Assembly (NCBI RefSeq): GCF_030052815.1
Contig: NC_079496.1
Location: forward strand, 74,761,652-74,825,651
Direction of reading: 5' to 3'
DNA from: Hevea brasiliensis
Lineage: Eukaryota; Streptophyta; Magnoliopsida; Malpighiales; Euphorbiaceae
Length of the DNA stretch: 64,000 bases
Positions within the stretch are counted from its first letter, which is position 1, and each line of letters begins with the position of its first letter. The notes under the pieces were generated by a model. It saw nothing but the letters and a program-made list of their open reading frames with translations, made no database searches and was not told the origin of the DNA. A program made the position numbers and the translations under genes. Shown one piece after another: positions 47,401 through 60,079 of the stretch.

Positions 47401-50292
47401 GTTAGTGCTATCCTTTCACTCTCACTCCTTTAATCCTTGTTAAAGCATCATTTTAAGTTAAGAAATTGTAAGAGTTTGAAGTAAGTTATATGTGTTAGGG
47501 CATCTTTAATTTTTGGCAGCCCTAAGGAAGGATGAGGTTGATTGTTTTAATGAATTTAGAATGGATAGAAATGATGTTTAAGGTATGAATATGCATGGAT
47601 GTTGAATTAGTGTGCTAATTGAGGTTTATGGATAATTTAAATTGGACATTAGGGTTTTGAGAAGTGAAACTTAGATTTAGCTTATGGAATTGTGAAAGAA
47701 CATTATAAGGGTCAATTAGTGACCATTTTAGGTATGTTGACCATGAATTGGACTGAAAAATAGTATAGCCAAGTGAATGTGTAGGCTGCCTTGTTAGTGC
47801 AGCAGAGGGACTGAAAATTCAGTCCACTTGCACAGCCATAACTTTGGCTGTGTAGGTCCAATTGATGTTTGGTCAATTGGACATGAAACTAGGCTTATAA
47901 TGGCACATTTTTGCTGAAGAAACCATGCCTAAAAGACCAAAGCAAGTGGACCAAAACTTGGCCCCAATCCTGACACCCTGCAACAGCCCCTGCAGAAATG
48001 ACCAAATGAATAGTAACTGTTCATTTGGCCATAACTCACTGTAGATTTGGTCAATTGACCTGAAATTTTTACAGCAACAAGTTAAGACATAGAAAAACAA
48101 CTTTCATGAAGAAACCTACCCCAAATTATGACCAGAACCTAACCCAAATGGCAGTCACAATTACTGTTCAAACCTGCAACTCTGCAGATTTTCATTTGAG
48201 CAGTAATGTTTGGATGGCTATAACTCTCTCTAGAAAACTCAGATTTAGGCGATTCTTGAACCGATGGAAACCTAAGGCATAGTAGAACATTTCATATGAA
48301 GAAAGTTAGATCAAATTATGAACTTAACTTGGTCAAATTACTGACCAAAGTTGGACCAAAATCTGCCAAAACCCAAAAGTGCTGCATGAACAGTGCACGT
48401 GAACAGTAAACTTATTTTGGCCATAACTTGAGCTACAAAACTCCAAATGGAGTGATTCAAAAAAGGAAATTCAACTAGACAAAATAAGGAACAACTTTCA
48501 TGCTTACCATTTCCTCAAATTCCCACTGCAACAATGCTTAATGGAATAGTAAAATTAAGTTTCAAAAACCGAAAATTGGCAATTTTGCCAAATGACCTAA
48601 GCTTTGAGGAAGTGACCAAAACTAACAAGTTTTAAATGCAAAATGTGGTATGTTGGGAATGCCAAAACCAATGTACATAATTTCTACCTAAAAGTCAATA
48701 TTTTTGTTGACCAAAGAGGTGAATAGTGACACCAAAACTTGGAAATTCAAAATTTGAAATTAGAAATGCATCTAGGGGACTTTAAATTACAATTGGCAAT
48801 TAATACTAGCAAATGTAAAACTCAAAATGTGGGATCTTGGTGTAATTAATATTAACATATCCCTTAAGTATGAAAAAGTCAACATTTTGGTTGACTAGTA
48901 AGGTGAATAGTAATCAAAATAATTAGCAAATTAAGATGAAGACCTAGAACCAATTCTAAGCTTAAATGCTTAGAATGGTATGACAAATGTGGACTATGCA
49001 TCTTAGTCAAAATTGTTAAAAAGGGAATTAAGAGCATAAATTTGAAATCCATGAAATTTTCATGGATTACTTGAAACATGAAGAATAAGTCACCAAATTG
49101 ATGTAAATAGATAGTTAAGACTTATATGCCCATCACAAATGGAATTCATAAAATATTAGTAACTCAACTTGAAATATAAAATTTGTAATTACATAAATAG
49201 ATTCTTGAATGTATAAATGAGAAAAGAAAAATGTTTTGAATACAATGGTACATGTGAACCATTGCTTAGAATTGTGATCAATATGAATAACATAATGAAT
49301 GAATAAATGAACCATATTAATGTATGAATGAGACATTAGTTCTCATTATTGTAGAGAGGAGAAATATTTTGAGAACAATGGTATATGAATACCATTATTG
49401 TGAATTGTGATCAATAGGAATGATGTAAGGAATGTATAAATATTATGATCAATGTACAAATTATGAAATTTATCGTGAAATAATAAAGACATAAAACACA
49501 ACATATTAATATTTGATGATATTATATGCTCTTGTATTGCCTAGACATGTGTGTCAGATTGGATAGTTTGGCATGCCAATAGGGTATTGTTTTAGCAGTA
49601 CTGCGAAAGGCTTTATGCCTGTATTCATGGCTTTATGCCCGTATTCATGGCTTTTATGCCCATATTCATGGCTTTTATGCCCGATTATGTGATATCATGG
49701 CTTTTTAGCCATACTGACTGCATACAAGGTTGACGTTCTGCGTCCCATGGTATGACGGCCCGAGACACCGCGGTGTCCAGTGCCAACGACCCGTTATCCA
49801 GTTTAGTCAGCCTGTCGTAGGTCACTTGGACAGTGTAATTTATTGAAATAAATTAAGACTATTAGTAATTAAAAACATTAGAGATCAAATAAATGAGTTA
49901 ATAAGACTTCAAAAGAATTAGTTACAATTATGAAATGATCCAAACCACATAAAAATTGTTAAGTAAAATGATAAGAGAGTTGCAAAAATAGGTATAACTT
50001 AACTAAATATTTTAAATGTACCTTCCATTGCCATATAAATATAAATTGAGTATTTTTATTAATTCTGTATATCGTACATTATCACTGTGAATTTCGGAAT
50101 TAAACGCTTCCAAAGCGAAACAAATGAGAACAAAAGATAATTAACATTAGACAAATTGTATTAAATTAAATTGATTCTTAAGCATTCAAATTATGCTCTG
50201 TTCTTTTTTTTATTTGTATATATTATTTCTTGTTATATTATTGCACCACTAAGCAGAAATGCTTAGCACGATGGAATTGCTTCCTCGCGCAG
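47401..50292 (+). other. Putative intron inside LTR B4
   Basis: Donor AGTGAG/GTTAGTGC at 47401; acceptor TTCCTCGCGCAG ending at 50292; the hairpin at 50249-50266 ends 26 nt before it. Confidence 0.5.
49605..49690 (+). repeat. TATGCC minisatellite of LTR B4, 4 units
   Basis: Four ~20-bp units of the B-family pattern. Confidence 0.85.
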
Positions 50293-50844
50293 TCTTGAAG
50301 GTAAAAACCGATGGTATCATTGAGATTTTTGGAGTCGGATCTGCGAAGTGTCAGAAGAGTTCAAGATTGTCACCTCCTCAGCAATGCATGTAGATAGGGC
50401 TCATTTTATACATGTTATGTATATTGTTCATTCCTAGCACATTGTAAATTATTTGTATATCTTGTACAAAATAAACTCATGTAATTAACCTATGAATTAT
50501 GGAAGCTATTCAAAGTAAGTATTTTAGTATGTGAATTGAATTTGAGTTATAATGAGATTATACTTGTGAATATTGAGATATTGAAAATCTAATGAGATTT
50601 CTGAGAAATCTGGATACTGTATTGAGATACATTATGTTTGAAAATTTTTGAGACTATTAAGTTTGAGAAATCGAGTATATATTGAAATTGTCTTTGGCGA
50701 GTTCGGAAGAAGCTATTAGTCAAATTACAGTAGGACACTTTGTCGGATTATTGTTAAAATTTTTGAAATTTCCAATTTAGTTAGATTTTGATAAAAGTAA
50801 AAATAGCCTAAATCTTCAATAAAGTTTTTGAATAAATAAATCAA

Positions 50845-51400
50845 GGAGGCGAAGCAAATCCGTGAGGTGATATGGGTTCGAATCCTAGCTCTGCAGGGCG
50901 AAGGGATTGAACTCCACCAAAGCGGGCGATCTGGATTTGAGTTGCATCGCCAGGCCTCTAGAGAGTGCAGGCAAGATGGCCACCCATAGAGGGGCTTGAG
51001 CGGGGGCCCCCTAAGCCGGGGTGTGACAATAAAAAGGCGCCTTTTTGTTGTCACCGGCTGACTCAAGCCTATGGTGGCCATCTTCTTGGCGTCTCTAGGC
51101 GGCGATGCAACTCATCTTATCGCTTTGGTGGAGTTCAATCGCCTGCTAGATTCAAACCCATATCACCTCGCGAATTTCGCCTCTACCAATCGACTAGCTA
51201 TTGCTCAATTGGTAAGAGGCGAAGCAAATCCGTGAGGTGATATGGGTTTGAATCCTAGCTCTGCAGGGCGAAGGGATTGAACTCCACCAAAGCGGATAGT
51301 ACCGATTTGAGTTGCATCGCCGGCCTCTAGAGGGGTACGCCGGCAAGATGGCCACCCATAGAGGGGCTTGAGCTGGGGCCCACTAAGCCGGGGTGTGACA
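50845..51400. repeat. Three-copy fold-back of a tRNA-like ~175-bp sequence
   Basis: Copies: plus 50845-51038, minus 51039-51197, plus 51198-51400. The third has an A-box-like TGCTCAATTGG (51202) and a B-box-like GGTTTGAATCC (51245), 43 bp apart as in tRNA genes. The first has a perfect B box GGTTCGAATCC (50875-50885) but no A box. Copies 1 and 2 meet in the palindrome AAAAAGGCGCCTTTTT; copies 2 and 3 meet at CCTCTACCAAT...ATTGGTAAGAGG. Copies 1 and 3 both contain AAGCCGGGGTGTGACA, the LTR end. It could be a SINE-derived or LTR-derived structure; no complete tRNA is present. Confidence 0.8.
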
Positions 51401-52380
51401 GGGCTGCCAAAAATTCATGATATTGATACATGGACATTTTATTTCATTTCTTTGTAATTTCCAACTCTAATTGAGGTCTTAACATAGAATAAAGAGAGAG
51501 AAAAGATACTAGCACTAACCTTGCTTGTGTCTAATTCCAAGTTCTCAAAACTTCAAATTTCTTACTTCTTTTTGCTACAAGTAAACTCTTCAAGGTGTGG
51601 GAATGAACTTTTGTGAAGGTGAACTAGGGTTTTGGGGGGAGAAAGCTTAGGAAAATCAAGCTTTTAAAAAAAGAAAATGGAGAAAGTTTCTTGGCTATGG
51701 TAGACGGCATATGAGGAAGGAGAAGAAAGAAATTGCTTTTCATTTGGTCAAACTTGTCTTGTACAAGTATATTTATCCATAAAGTTATGTATAGATTTTA
51801 ATTACTATAAACTTTAATGACATCATCCGTATGTCATATTTATATAATAAGTTAATTTCTTTTTCTTTTCCTTCTTTCCTCCTTTCCCTACCATAATTTA
51901 AAATTTAAAATTTATTTTATATATTTTAATCTTTCTCATTTAAATTGACATTTAGGTCAAAATTCAACTCTGGGGTTGAAATGACAAAAATGCCCTTCGT
52001 TGGACTTATCGAATTATAATTATCTGTACTGATTAATAAAATTTTCTAAGCATTTTCTTGGCATTCTAATGCCATCGAAACTTCAATGACTCTTCTCTGG
52101 AGTCTCAAAAATTATATCACTGAATTTTCCTTGGGTTTAGGGCTACTAGCTATGAAGACAGCAACTTCCCGTTAAGTCACTCATCGCTAGGGCACCGACT
52201 CATTTAACTTCATTGTATTTAGTTGCTAAAATTTTTCCTTAATTTTTCTTGGTCTTTATTCAGTCAATTTATGCCTCCTCACTCTAGTTTGAGTGTAGTT
52301 CCAACCACTCTGACTGTCCGGATAGACGTTAGTCTCTGAAACAGTAGAATGTACGGACTACCTAAAGTGAGGGCATTATA
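51401..52380 (-). mobile_element. 3' LTR of C5, start part
   Basis: Resumes with GGGCTGCC. On the minus strand the LTR starts TATAATGCCCTC at 52380 (TG to TA) and has the donor GCAAG/GTTAGTGC at 51519. Directly right is the purine tract, so C5 is a 3' LTR of a minus-strand element. Confidence 0.85.
52163..52217 (-). promoter_or_regulatory. 5S-rRNA-like block in LTR C5
   Basis: On the minus strand: AAGTTAAATGAGTC, then CTAGCGATGAGTGAC and CGGGAAGTTGC. Confidence 0.45.
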
Positions 52381-52748
52381 ATTCTTCCCCTCTAAATAAA
52401 CTTTTGTCCTCAAAATTTACCCAGTGTAAATAATTGAGGGGCTGCTATCTCTTTGTCTCCTTAGTCTATCTTACTAAATCTAGCACTACAATTTTATCTT
52501 CAACTAGTTCTGCACCTATCTACTTTCACCTCGTATACTAGGTCTATCATTACATATACTAAAGTATTATAATGAGAAATATACCTCTGACAACATCTGC
52601 CGGCTCTGGCTCCTCCTGTGCCCTCATAGCATATACACGAGGTGCTACTCAGGCCTCAGGCCGCTCAATCATCTCTGAAGCTGGTCTCTATGATGTACTC
52701 GTCACCTCTGTCCTCGTAGGTCATCTACCCCTCTGAGCTATGGGGGCA
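52381..52748 (-). pseudogene. Internal remnant of element C5 with gag-protease junction
   Basis: On the minus strand, after the polypurine tract (AGAGGGGAAGAA), a non-coding stretch (52395-52515) is shared with the interior of B2/B3. Beyond it is a gag end reading VYAMRAQEEPEPADVVRG, homologous to VYAIQQREEAE of A1. The protease and all pol are missing. Solo LTR B5 interrupts at GGGCA; the remnant continues at 56298. Confidence 0.75.
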
Positions 52749-53600
52749 TGTAACACCCCTCACCCGACTACAGTGTAGCCGAGCAAGGCGTGCTACATTC
52801 GGTGCTGGAGCACCCTAACTTATCTTACTTTATTTCTTTAATAATTTGATCTCGTTATATTTTAATATCAATTATTTTTAAACGGAGAAACCAGCAGAGT
52901 TTCACCTATTTTATTATCAGTTGGTGTACTTCACTATTTACCTGCTTGAAATATTCAATAATATTTTACAATAATGATCTCATCAATTATTCTCATAACC
53001 ATCTCATCATTCATATCTCATTCATATATCTCAATTTCATATTCATTTCAATGCATTTCCATTCATGCACAATTTATATATATAAATTCTCAAGTTTCAT
53101 TAATTTACATGATTTATAGACTGATTACATAAATTCATAATTTATATGATCTACAAATTAATTACAGTTTCATAATCTATATTTCAACATATAATTCATA
53201 GTTTACATTACAAATAATAACTAATTATAATGTACAAAATACATAATATGATCTATATGGGCCTTATCTACAGGCATTGTTGAGGAGGTGACAACCTTGA
53301 ACACTCTACAGATCAGAACTAGTTTAATTTACTTCAGATCATTCTAAGAAATAAAATTTTGGAGCTAATCTGATTTATTTGGGAACTTCTTACTCATTTA
53401 TTTACTTTCTAGCATTTTTAATTGCTAATATTTGTAACTTATTTTAATAAAATAAACCGCTCAAGTAACCTATGACAAGCTGACTAAACTGGATAACGGG
53501 TCATTAGCACTGGACATTGCGGTGCCTCGGGCCGTCATACCATGGGACGCAGAACATCAACCACGTATATAGTCAGTATGGCTAAAAAGCCATGATAACA

Positions 53601-53686
53601 CATAATCGAGCATTAAAGCCATGAGTGCGGGTATAAAGCCATCAGTATGGGCATAAAGCCATGAATATGGGCATAAAGCCTTTCGC
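53601..53686 (-). repeat. TATGCC minisatellite of LTR B5, 4 units
   Basis: Four ~20-bp units, read as GGGCATAAAGCCATGA on the plus strand. Confidence 0.85.
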
Positions 53687-56074
53687 AGTACTGCTAAAAC
53701 AATACCCTATTGGCATGCCAATCTATCCAATCTGACACACATGTCTAGGCAATTCAAGGGCACATAATATCATTAAATATTAATATATTGTGTTTTATGA
53801 CTTCATTATTTCATGATAAATTTCAATTATAATTTGATCATTTATATTATCACAATTCACATCAATTATCCTTTTATACCATTGTGCTCAAAGTACTTTT
53901 CCTTTCTACAATAATGAGAACTAATGTCTCATTCATACATTAATATGGTTCATTTATTCATTCATTATGTTATTCATATTGGTCACAATTCAAAACAATA
54001 GTTCACATGTACCATTGTATTCAAAACATTTTTCCTTTCTCTCTTGATGGGAACTTAAATCCCAAATGGCACTTTAATCTCATTTATACATTTAACAATC
54101 TATTCATGTAAATTACATTTCATACTTCAAGTTGTATTGCTAATATATTATGAACTCCTTTGGTGTTGGGAGTATAAATCTCAATTAACTATTCCAAATA
54201 ATCCATGAACATTTCATGGATTCCAAATTTCATGCCTTAATTTCCTCTGCCAATTTAGTTCTTATACTTTGTGTCTTTGTGTTACTATTCACATTACTAT
54301 TCACTCAAATTATTGACTTTTTAATACATAATAAATTTATTGAACCTAAGTTCATCAAGATACCACATTTTGCATTTTAAAGTTGTTAGTATTGGTTGCC
54401 AATACCGTTTCAAAGCTTATTTCATGTTATTCAAAATTTTCAGATTTCATACCTTAGGTTTACTATTCCATTGGTCATTTGTACAGTAGGAATTCGATAA
54501 AATTGTCTTCATGAAAGTTATTCCTTATTGTGTCTAGTTACATTTATTTCTTTGAATCACTCCATTTTGAGTTTTGTAGCTCAAGTTATGGTCATTTTCA
54601 TAACTGGCTGGATTGACCTGTACCCAGATTTTCTGGGCAATTTGGTTCTGCCAGATTTGGTAACCTAAGTTTAGCTGGCAATTTGACTAGGTTATGGTCA
54701 GAATTTGGATTTGTGTTCTTTAAGAAAGTTGTAGGTATATATCTCAGCTTTCTGCTGGTAAAATTTCAGATCAATTGAACTTACCTACTCTAAGTTATGA
54801 CTATTTGAACAAATATTGTTCATTTAGTTATTTTCCAGGGACAGCCTGTTGGTCACCCGGATTAGGGTAATTTTTAGGTTAACTTAGTTTGGTTTTTTGA
54901 GCAAGGTTTCTTCAATAAAGTTGTGCCATTATTTGTCTAGTTTCATGTGCAATTGGTCTTGAACCAATTAAACCTATACAACTCAAGTTATAGCTGCCCA
55001 AACATGCTGGACTCACATCCAAACCTGTAGGGCACTCAAGGCAGCACTCCCAACCTCAATTCTCATGGCACAATTCACTTCAATTCATCATTATACTCAG
55101 CCAAATGGTCACTAATTGACCATTAAAACTCTACTTAAAATTAAAATACAATAACCCTCAATTCATCACAAACCCTAACCCTAACAATCCATCACTTCAT
55201 CTAACATACACAAATCAACATCTAACTCTAATATAGTTATCAAACATCATTCCCAAGCAACTTAATTCAATCAAATCAACAATTCTCAGCCTTCCCCCAT
55301 GGCTGCCAAAAATTAGAATGATCCTAACATGCATATTTTCTTCAAATTTTCTCCATTTTCTAACTTAACTCAAAATTCAAATAAAAAATATATGGAGAAA
55401 AGTAAGAGATTTAACACTAACCTTGAACGGAGTCACTTTTAAGAATTCAAAACTTCACTTTCTTCCTTTCTTTTTACTGTCCAAAGCTTGCTCTAGGTGT
55501 GAGGATGAATTTTTGTAAAGGGAAGCTAGGGTTTTGAGGTGGTTTTGGGGGTAGAACACAAGCTTGAAGTGTACTCCAATGGAGGTTTCTCTCTTCTCTC
55601 TTTCTCTTTTTCTCTTGTTATGGCTGATTGGGGAAGACAAGTGCATATTGGTTTTTCATTTTGTCTCTTTTTTTATGTAGTTTTTATCCCTTTTAAGAGG
55701 CTTGTCAATTTGTGATTGGGTGGAGAGTGTTTAATGACATCATATGATGTCATAATTCCTAATTTCTTTCATTTTTCTTTCCTTTTCTTTTCTACTCATT
55801 TCCAATTCAATTTTTAGCAATATATATTTACATTTTTATGTCATAATAATTATTTACTTAACTGGACAAGTCAGCCAAAAATCATTTTTGAAGATGAAAT
55901 GACCAAAATGCCCTCCGTTTGGCTTAACAAACTAAAATTGTCTGTACTGATTGAAAAATTGTTCTAAGCATTTTCTTGGTATTCTAATGCCATAGACCCC
56001 TCAATGACTCTTATTTGGAGTCTCCAAAATTATTTTATGAATTTTTACCCTAGTCTAGGGCTCCTAGTTATGAG

Positions 56075-56130
56075 GACCGCAACTTCCCACTGGTTTACCC
56101 ATCGCTAGGGCACCGGCACGTTTAACTTGA
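56075..56130 (-). promoter_or_regulatory. 5S-rRNA-like block in LTR B5 (best box A)
   Basis: On the minus strand: AAGTTAAACGTGCC (12 of 14 with 5S AAGTTAAGCGTGCT), then CTAGCGATGGGTAAACC and GTGGGAAGTTGCGGTCCTC. Confidence 0.55.
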
Positions 56131-56297
56131 TTGTATTTTATTTCTAAAATTTTTTCTAAATTTTTCTTATTAATATTTGAGTTAATTATGGTTCCTCACT
56201 TTAGTTTAAATATTTTTTCAGACATTTTAACTGTCCATACCGACACTGGTCATCAGAACAGTAGAATGTATGGAATTGCTACAATGAGGGTGTTAGA

Positions 56298-56323
56298 GGG
56301 CAAACCTCTCAGTCGGTGGTGGG
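56298..56323 (-). other. Last visible piece of C5 internal region
   Basis: 26 bp between B5 and the A2 LTR that continue the C5 gag region after the GGGCA duplication. The GTGGG next to A2 is its presumed target site. Confidence 0.6.
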
Positions 56324-56935
56324 TGTCACACCCTACCCCTCTGTAAGGCATAACATGATCCCGTAGCATACCTAATGAATTACCAACTCCGTCTACTGAT
56401 AACCCATTAAATACACTACAAGGGATTTTAAAAACTTTTCTTACTTCTTTTACAGTGGTGAGCACTATTTACAGGTGTTAAAAACCTTTGTGAACTGAAG
56501 TGAAATAGCTAACTCATTTGGACTATTAGTAATTTCTGTAAAAATTTTGGCACAGTGCCATCTGTATTTTGGGTAAAATAGTTCTTCAGAAAACCTATAA
56601 AAAGCACTTCAAATATATTTCCCAATCTCAACTCCAATAGTTAAATTACACAATATTTTTCTCAACTCAAATCAACAACAATTTTTCGGTATTTTCAAAG
56701 GATGAGATAAAAGAAATATAATACAAATTTTAGAAGTCAAAATATCTCATAATTTACTTTACAACTTTAATGTACAATTTTAATTTACAACTGCTCAAAA
56801 CCAAAAACAATATATACATACAGTGGTCATACATTACAGTACAAAATGCAAAATGTGATATACTCATTATACCCGATAATCTCTCGCTGGATGTACTAGC
56901 AGCCTAATCTGCTGCTCGTCTGTCTCTATTCATGA

Positions 56936-59160
56936 CAAGAATAGAAAGCTATCGCCGAGACAATATCTCAGTGGTGCACAACATTAACCAAATACAACTT
57001 TAAATCACAATTCATAAATCATATAAATGATGGATACGTAAAATCATAGTTAAATTCAAGACAATTAATGTCATAAGGAATTTAACACAATATCACAATA
57101 AATCTCAGAGAATAAAACATAGTTAACTTCAAAAGACAGTGAATGTCAATAAGAGTTTAAATTCATTTCACAATCTCACAATACATATCAATAAATCACA
57201 CACAGCTTAATCATGTTCCAAAGTTCAATTCGTCCCAAAAGCCGATGGCTAATGAGGTATTCAATTTGTCCCAAAAGTCAATGACTAATGAGGAATAACA
57301 TAGCTAGCTAGCAAAAATATCAGTACTCATCTAATTCGTCCTCAACAGGCACACACCTCAACACTTCAGCCAGAGAGGGAATTCAATTCGTCCCACTAGA
57401 CAAGCTTGCGAGGAATACAATCAATATACATGATAGCTGTGGTTTCAAACCATTTCCAAAGCTTTTCAATCAATAAGTATCCATCAATATCATTCAAACA
57501 ATTTCTCACAATTTCAAACCATTTACAGTGCTTTTCAAGCGATAAATATCCATTCAAACACATTTCTACAATTTAAAACAATAATGTACAAATAGTCATA
57601 ATTCATTTCAATTGAAAAAAAAAATGCAAAAGAAATAGCTGTTGTGCACAAACCTCTGATAACTGTCTCCTGGTCTTGACTCAGTGTTTCCTTCCTTTTT
57701 CCTGAGTCTTTGCTAACTGAGAAACACAATTTGAAGTGTTTCAGTACTTAATTAAACTGTCTCTAATAATAATGCTTGATAAGTAATTCACTGAATGATA
57801 TTATTTGCTTAATCAACCTAATATATCGACCCTCGATGCATTCTAGGTAAATTAGGTTTTAATGTTACTAACATGTCACATTCAATAGTCTTTTAGGGTT
57901 GGTATATGTTACCAATTTCAGTTCCGTGTATACTGCATTTTCTTGCAATTTGCTGGATTCCGGGATACTAGTTTGACCTACCCGGACGACCTAGTTCCCT
58001 CGGTTTTCGGGTTTTGGTCAAAACTACAAACTTGTAGATCTGTGTCTTATTGCACGCGGGAAAAAATTTCAGGTCGTTCTGAGTTATGTAGACCATGTTA
58101 TGGTCATTTTACTATTACTGGTCAAATTGCATCAAAATTGGTCACTTTAGGTCATTTTAGGTCAATTTTGGTTCGGCCAGTTTTTGGACCCGAACTTGTG
58201 CAAGCTGTTTGACTTGCTTATGGTCATTTCTGGGTTTTTGTATCTTCATAAGACTTGTAGATATGGGTCTTAACTAATCATGGTCAAAATTTCATGTCAA
58301 TTGGACCTGTTTTGAGTGAGTTATGGCCTAAACACTAACTACTGCCCAAATGGTCACTTTTCAGGCCTTATTTGCACTTAATCTGGATTTGGTCATTTTT
58401 CAAGCTACCTTGCAAGCAGAATTTTGGTATGCTTCCTTCATGAAAGTTGGCACATTTTGTGCCTAGTTTCACCTCCAATTGGTCTCATACTAATTGGAGC
58501 CACACACTTAAAGTTATAGGCCTAAAACACAAACTGCCTTATTACATTTCTTTCATACACATCAAAGATCACTCCTAACAATTACCAAACTCAATATTCA
58601 AGTCAATTCTGGTTGTATCATGATCTAAACATAATTCACAACACATTATAGGTCATTTTGGCAGCTTACAATTACATTCAACATACACCATAAAGTGCAG
58701 AATTTTTCAACTCAATTTACAACAATTCAATCACCTAACCATAACACTTTTTTCATGTCCAACTTCACACCATCATATATACACTCAAACTGCCCTAACA
58801 TCCAACACAATTCAACATTAATATACCATAAACCAAGCATGAATTTCAGCATTCTTCAAGAGTTAACAACCTACCGTAATGGTACCTTTACATTCCATTA
58901 ATTTCCAAGCTTCAAATTTTAATTCATATTTACGTATACTAAGTATACATCACCCAAACAATTTCCTACACAATATACATTTAATCAATCATTTAATTCA
59001 CCATTTACAAGCAAAAATAAACTGCCTTCAAAGTGTTTCCATGGCTACCAAAAGTACACATCCCCATTCAACATCAAACCTCAAAAATTTCTCCATAAGT
59101 CAAATACCCATAACATCCTTACAAACTTTAACAAGGCAACAATAGAAAACTCAAACTTAC
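56936..59160 (-). other. Putative intron inside LTR A2
   Basis: The minus-strand donor AATAG/GTAAGTTTG at 59160 is a perfect consensus. The acceptor TCATGAATAG ends at 56936 and the hairpin CTGAGA..TCTCGG ends 19 nt before it. Confidence 0.45.
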
Positions 59161-59802
59161 CTATTGATGAGACTTGTTAAATCTTCACTAAACTCCCTTG
59201 ATTTTGGTATCTACTTCTTCCTTTTGAGGTGGGGATCAAGATTAGTGAAGGAACTTTGGTGTTTGGACGTGAAATGGAGGGGATGATGAAGGTTGAATCA
59301 AATGCGGCAATGGTGGTTTTCAAAGAATTTCATTTCGGCATGGGTAAGGAGAAAGGTTGAAGATGAAGTATAATGGAAGTACACCTGCCCACTTAAGATT
59401 AAATTTAATCCATAGTGCTCCACTCACCTTAATTAAAGTATATTATATGTTTTAATTTATAATTACTCCATTTACCCTCCATTTTTGCTATTTACATTAG
59501 GTACCACTAAATTAATTTTTTATTATGTTTTCCAAGTGTAATATTATTTATTTTTAATGGAAATTTAGGTCAAAAGACAACTAGGGGTGTCAAATGACCA
59601 CAATGCCCTTGTTCGGGTTGCATTCCTGATTTTTCTGTAACACCGAGTTTTATCCATTTTTCGATTTCTCACTTTTCTTTGTACTAATTAATTAATTTTT
59701 CTTTGATATTTCTAATGGCATTTATACTTCAATAGGTGTCTATTTAAGTCCTAAAAATATTTTCCAGGGTTCCCAGCGGTCTAGGGCTAGTCAACGGTCC
59801 AC

Positions 59803-59858
59803 GCCGTGACTTCCCGGTGCGGTCACCCATTGCTAGGGTTCTCAGCTGGCTTAACTTG
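59803..59858 (-). promoter_or_regulatory. 5S-rRNA-like block in LTR A2
   Basis: On the minus strand: AAGTTAAGCCAGC (AAGTTAAGC exact to 5S), then CTAGCAATGGGTGACC and CCGGGAAGTCACGG. Confidence 0.55.
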
Positions 59859-60032
59859 GTTGCATTTCTTTACTATTATTTTTCCTTTGTTTTTCTTGTA
59901 TTTTCTTTTCTTGTATTTCATTTTTTTATGTCTCCTCACTCATATCGAAGTGTAGTTCTAGGCATCCTAGCTGTCCGGATAACACTGGTCATAGGAACAG
60001 TAGAACACACTACCGAACATAGGGGTGTTACA

Positions 60033-60050
60033 ATTCTCCCCCCCTTAAAA
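60033..60050 (-). other. Polypurine tract of A2
   Basis: The minus strand reads TTTTAAGGGGGGGGAGAA before the LTR. Confidence 0.85.
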
Positions 60051-60079
60051 TAAATTTCGTCTCGAAATTTTACCTGGCA

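Larger units (their letters stand above)
46555..51400 (+). mobile_element. Solo LTR B4 (4846 bp) with an aberrant 3' end
   Basis: TGTAACACCCTCCCGG to CCGGGGTGTGACA, flanked by GGGCT at 46550-46554 and 51401-51405. Removing it restores the C LTR string CATAGGGCTGCCAAAAATT. Up to about 50430 it follows B2 and B3; beyond that the usual B ending is replaced by unrelated AT-rich sequence and a triple fold-back with tRNA-like boxes (50845-51400). No internal region. Confidence 0.87.
52749..56297 (-). mobile_element. Solo LTR B5 (3549 bp)
   Basis: The plus strand begins TGTAACACCCCTCACCC and ends GAGGGTGTTAGA, flanked by perfect GGGCA duplications (52744-52748 and 56298-56302). The donor TCAAG/GTTAGTG is at 55421. 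About 400 bp containing the hairpin and acceptor are deleted near 53310-53345, where the exon-like GATCTACAGAGTG region joins the AAACTAGTTCT region directly. It carries a basic leader ORF (55455-55646). Confidence 0.9.
56324..60032 (-). mobile_element. 3' LTR of gypsy element A2 (3709 bp)
   Basis: The plus strand runs TGTCACACCCTACC to AGGGGTGTTACA. It is the same family as A1. The minus strand has the 5S-like block, donor AATAG/GTAAGTTTG, ~200-bp repeats, a short minisatellite (AATTCGTCCCA type, about 57225-57415), a hairpin (56955-56971) and an acceptor. A polypurine tract on its right marks it as the 3' LTR; the rest of the element lies to the right. Confidence 0.9.

Noticed and set aside
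50725..51081. 118-codon minus-strand frame as a protein gene
   Set aside because: Overlaps the fold-back and AT-rich LTR tail; it changes at the palindrome and has no family similarity.
50845..51260. A functional tRNA gene, because of GGTTCGAATCC and an A-box-like string
   Set aside because: No cloverleaf closes: the acceptor stem and anticodon arm do not pair, copies are repeated in both orientations, and the first copy has no A box.
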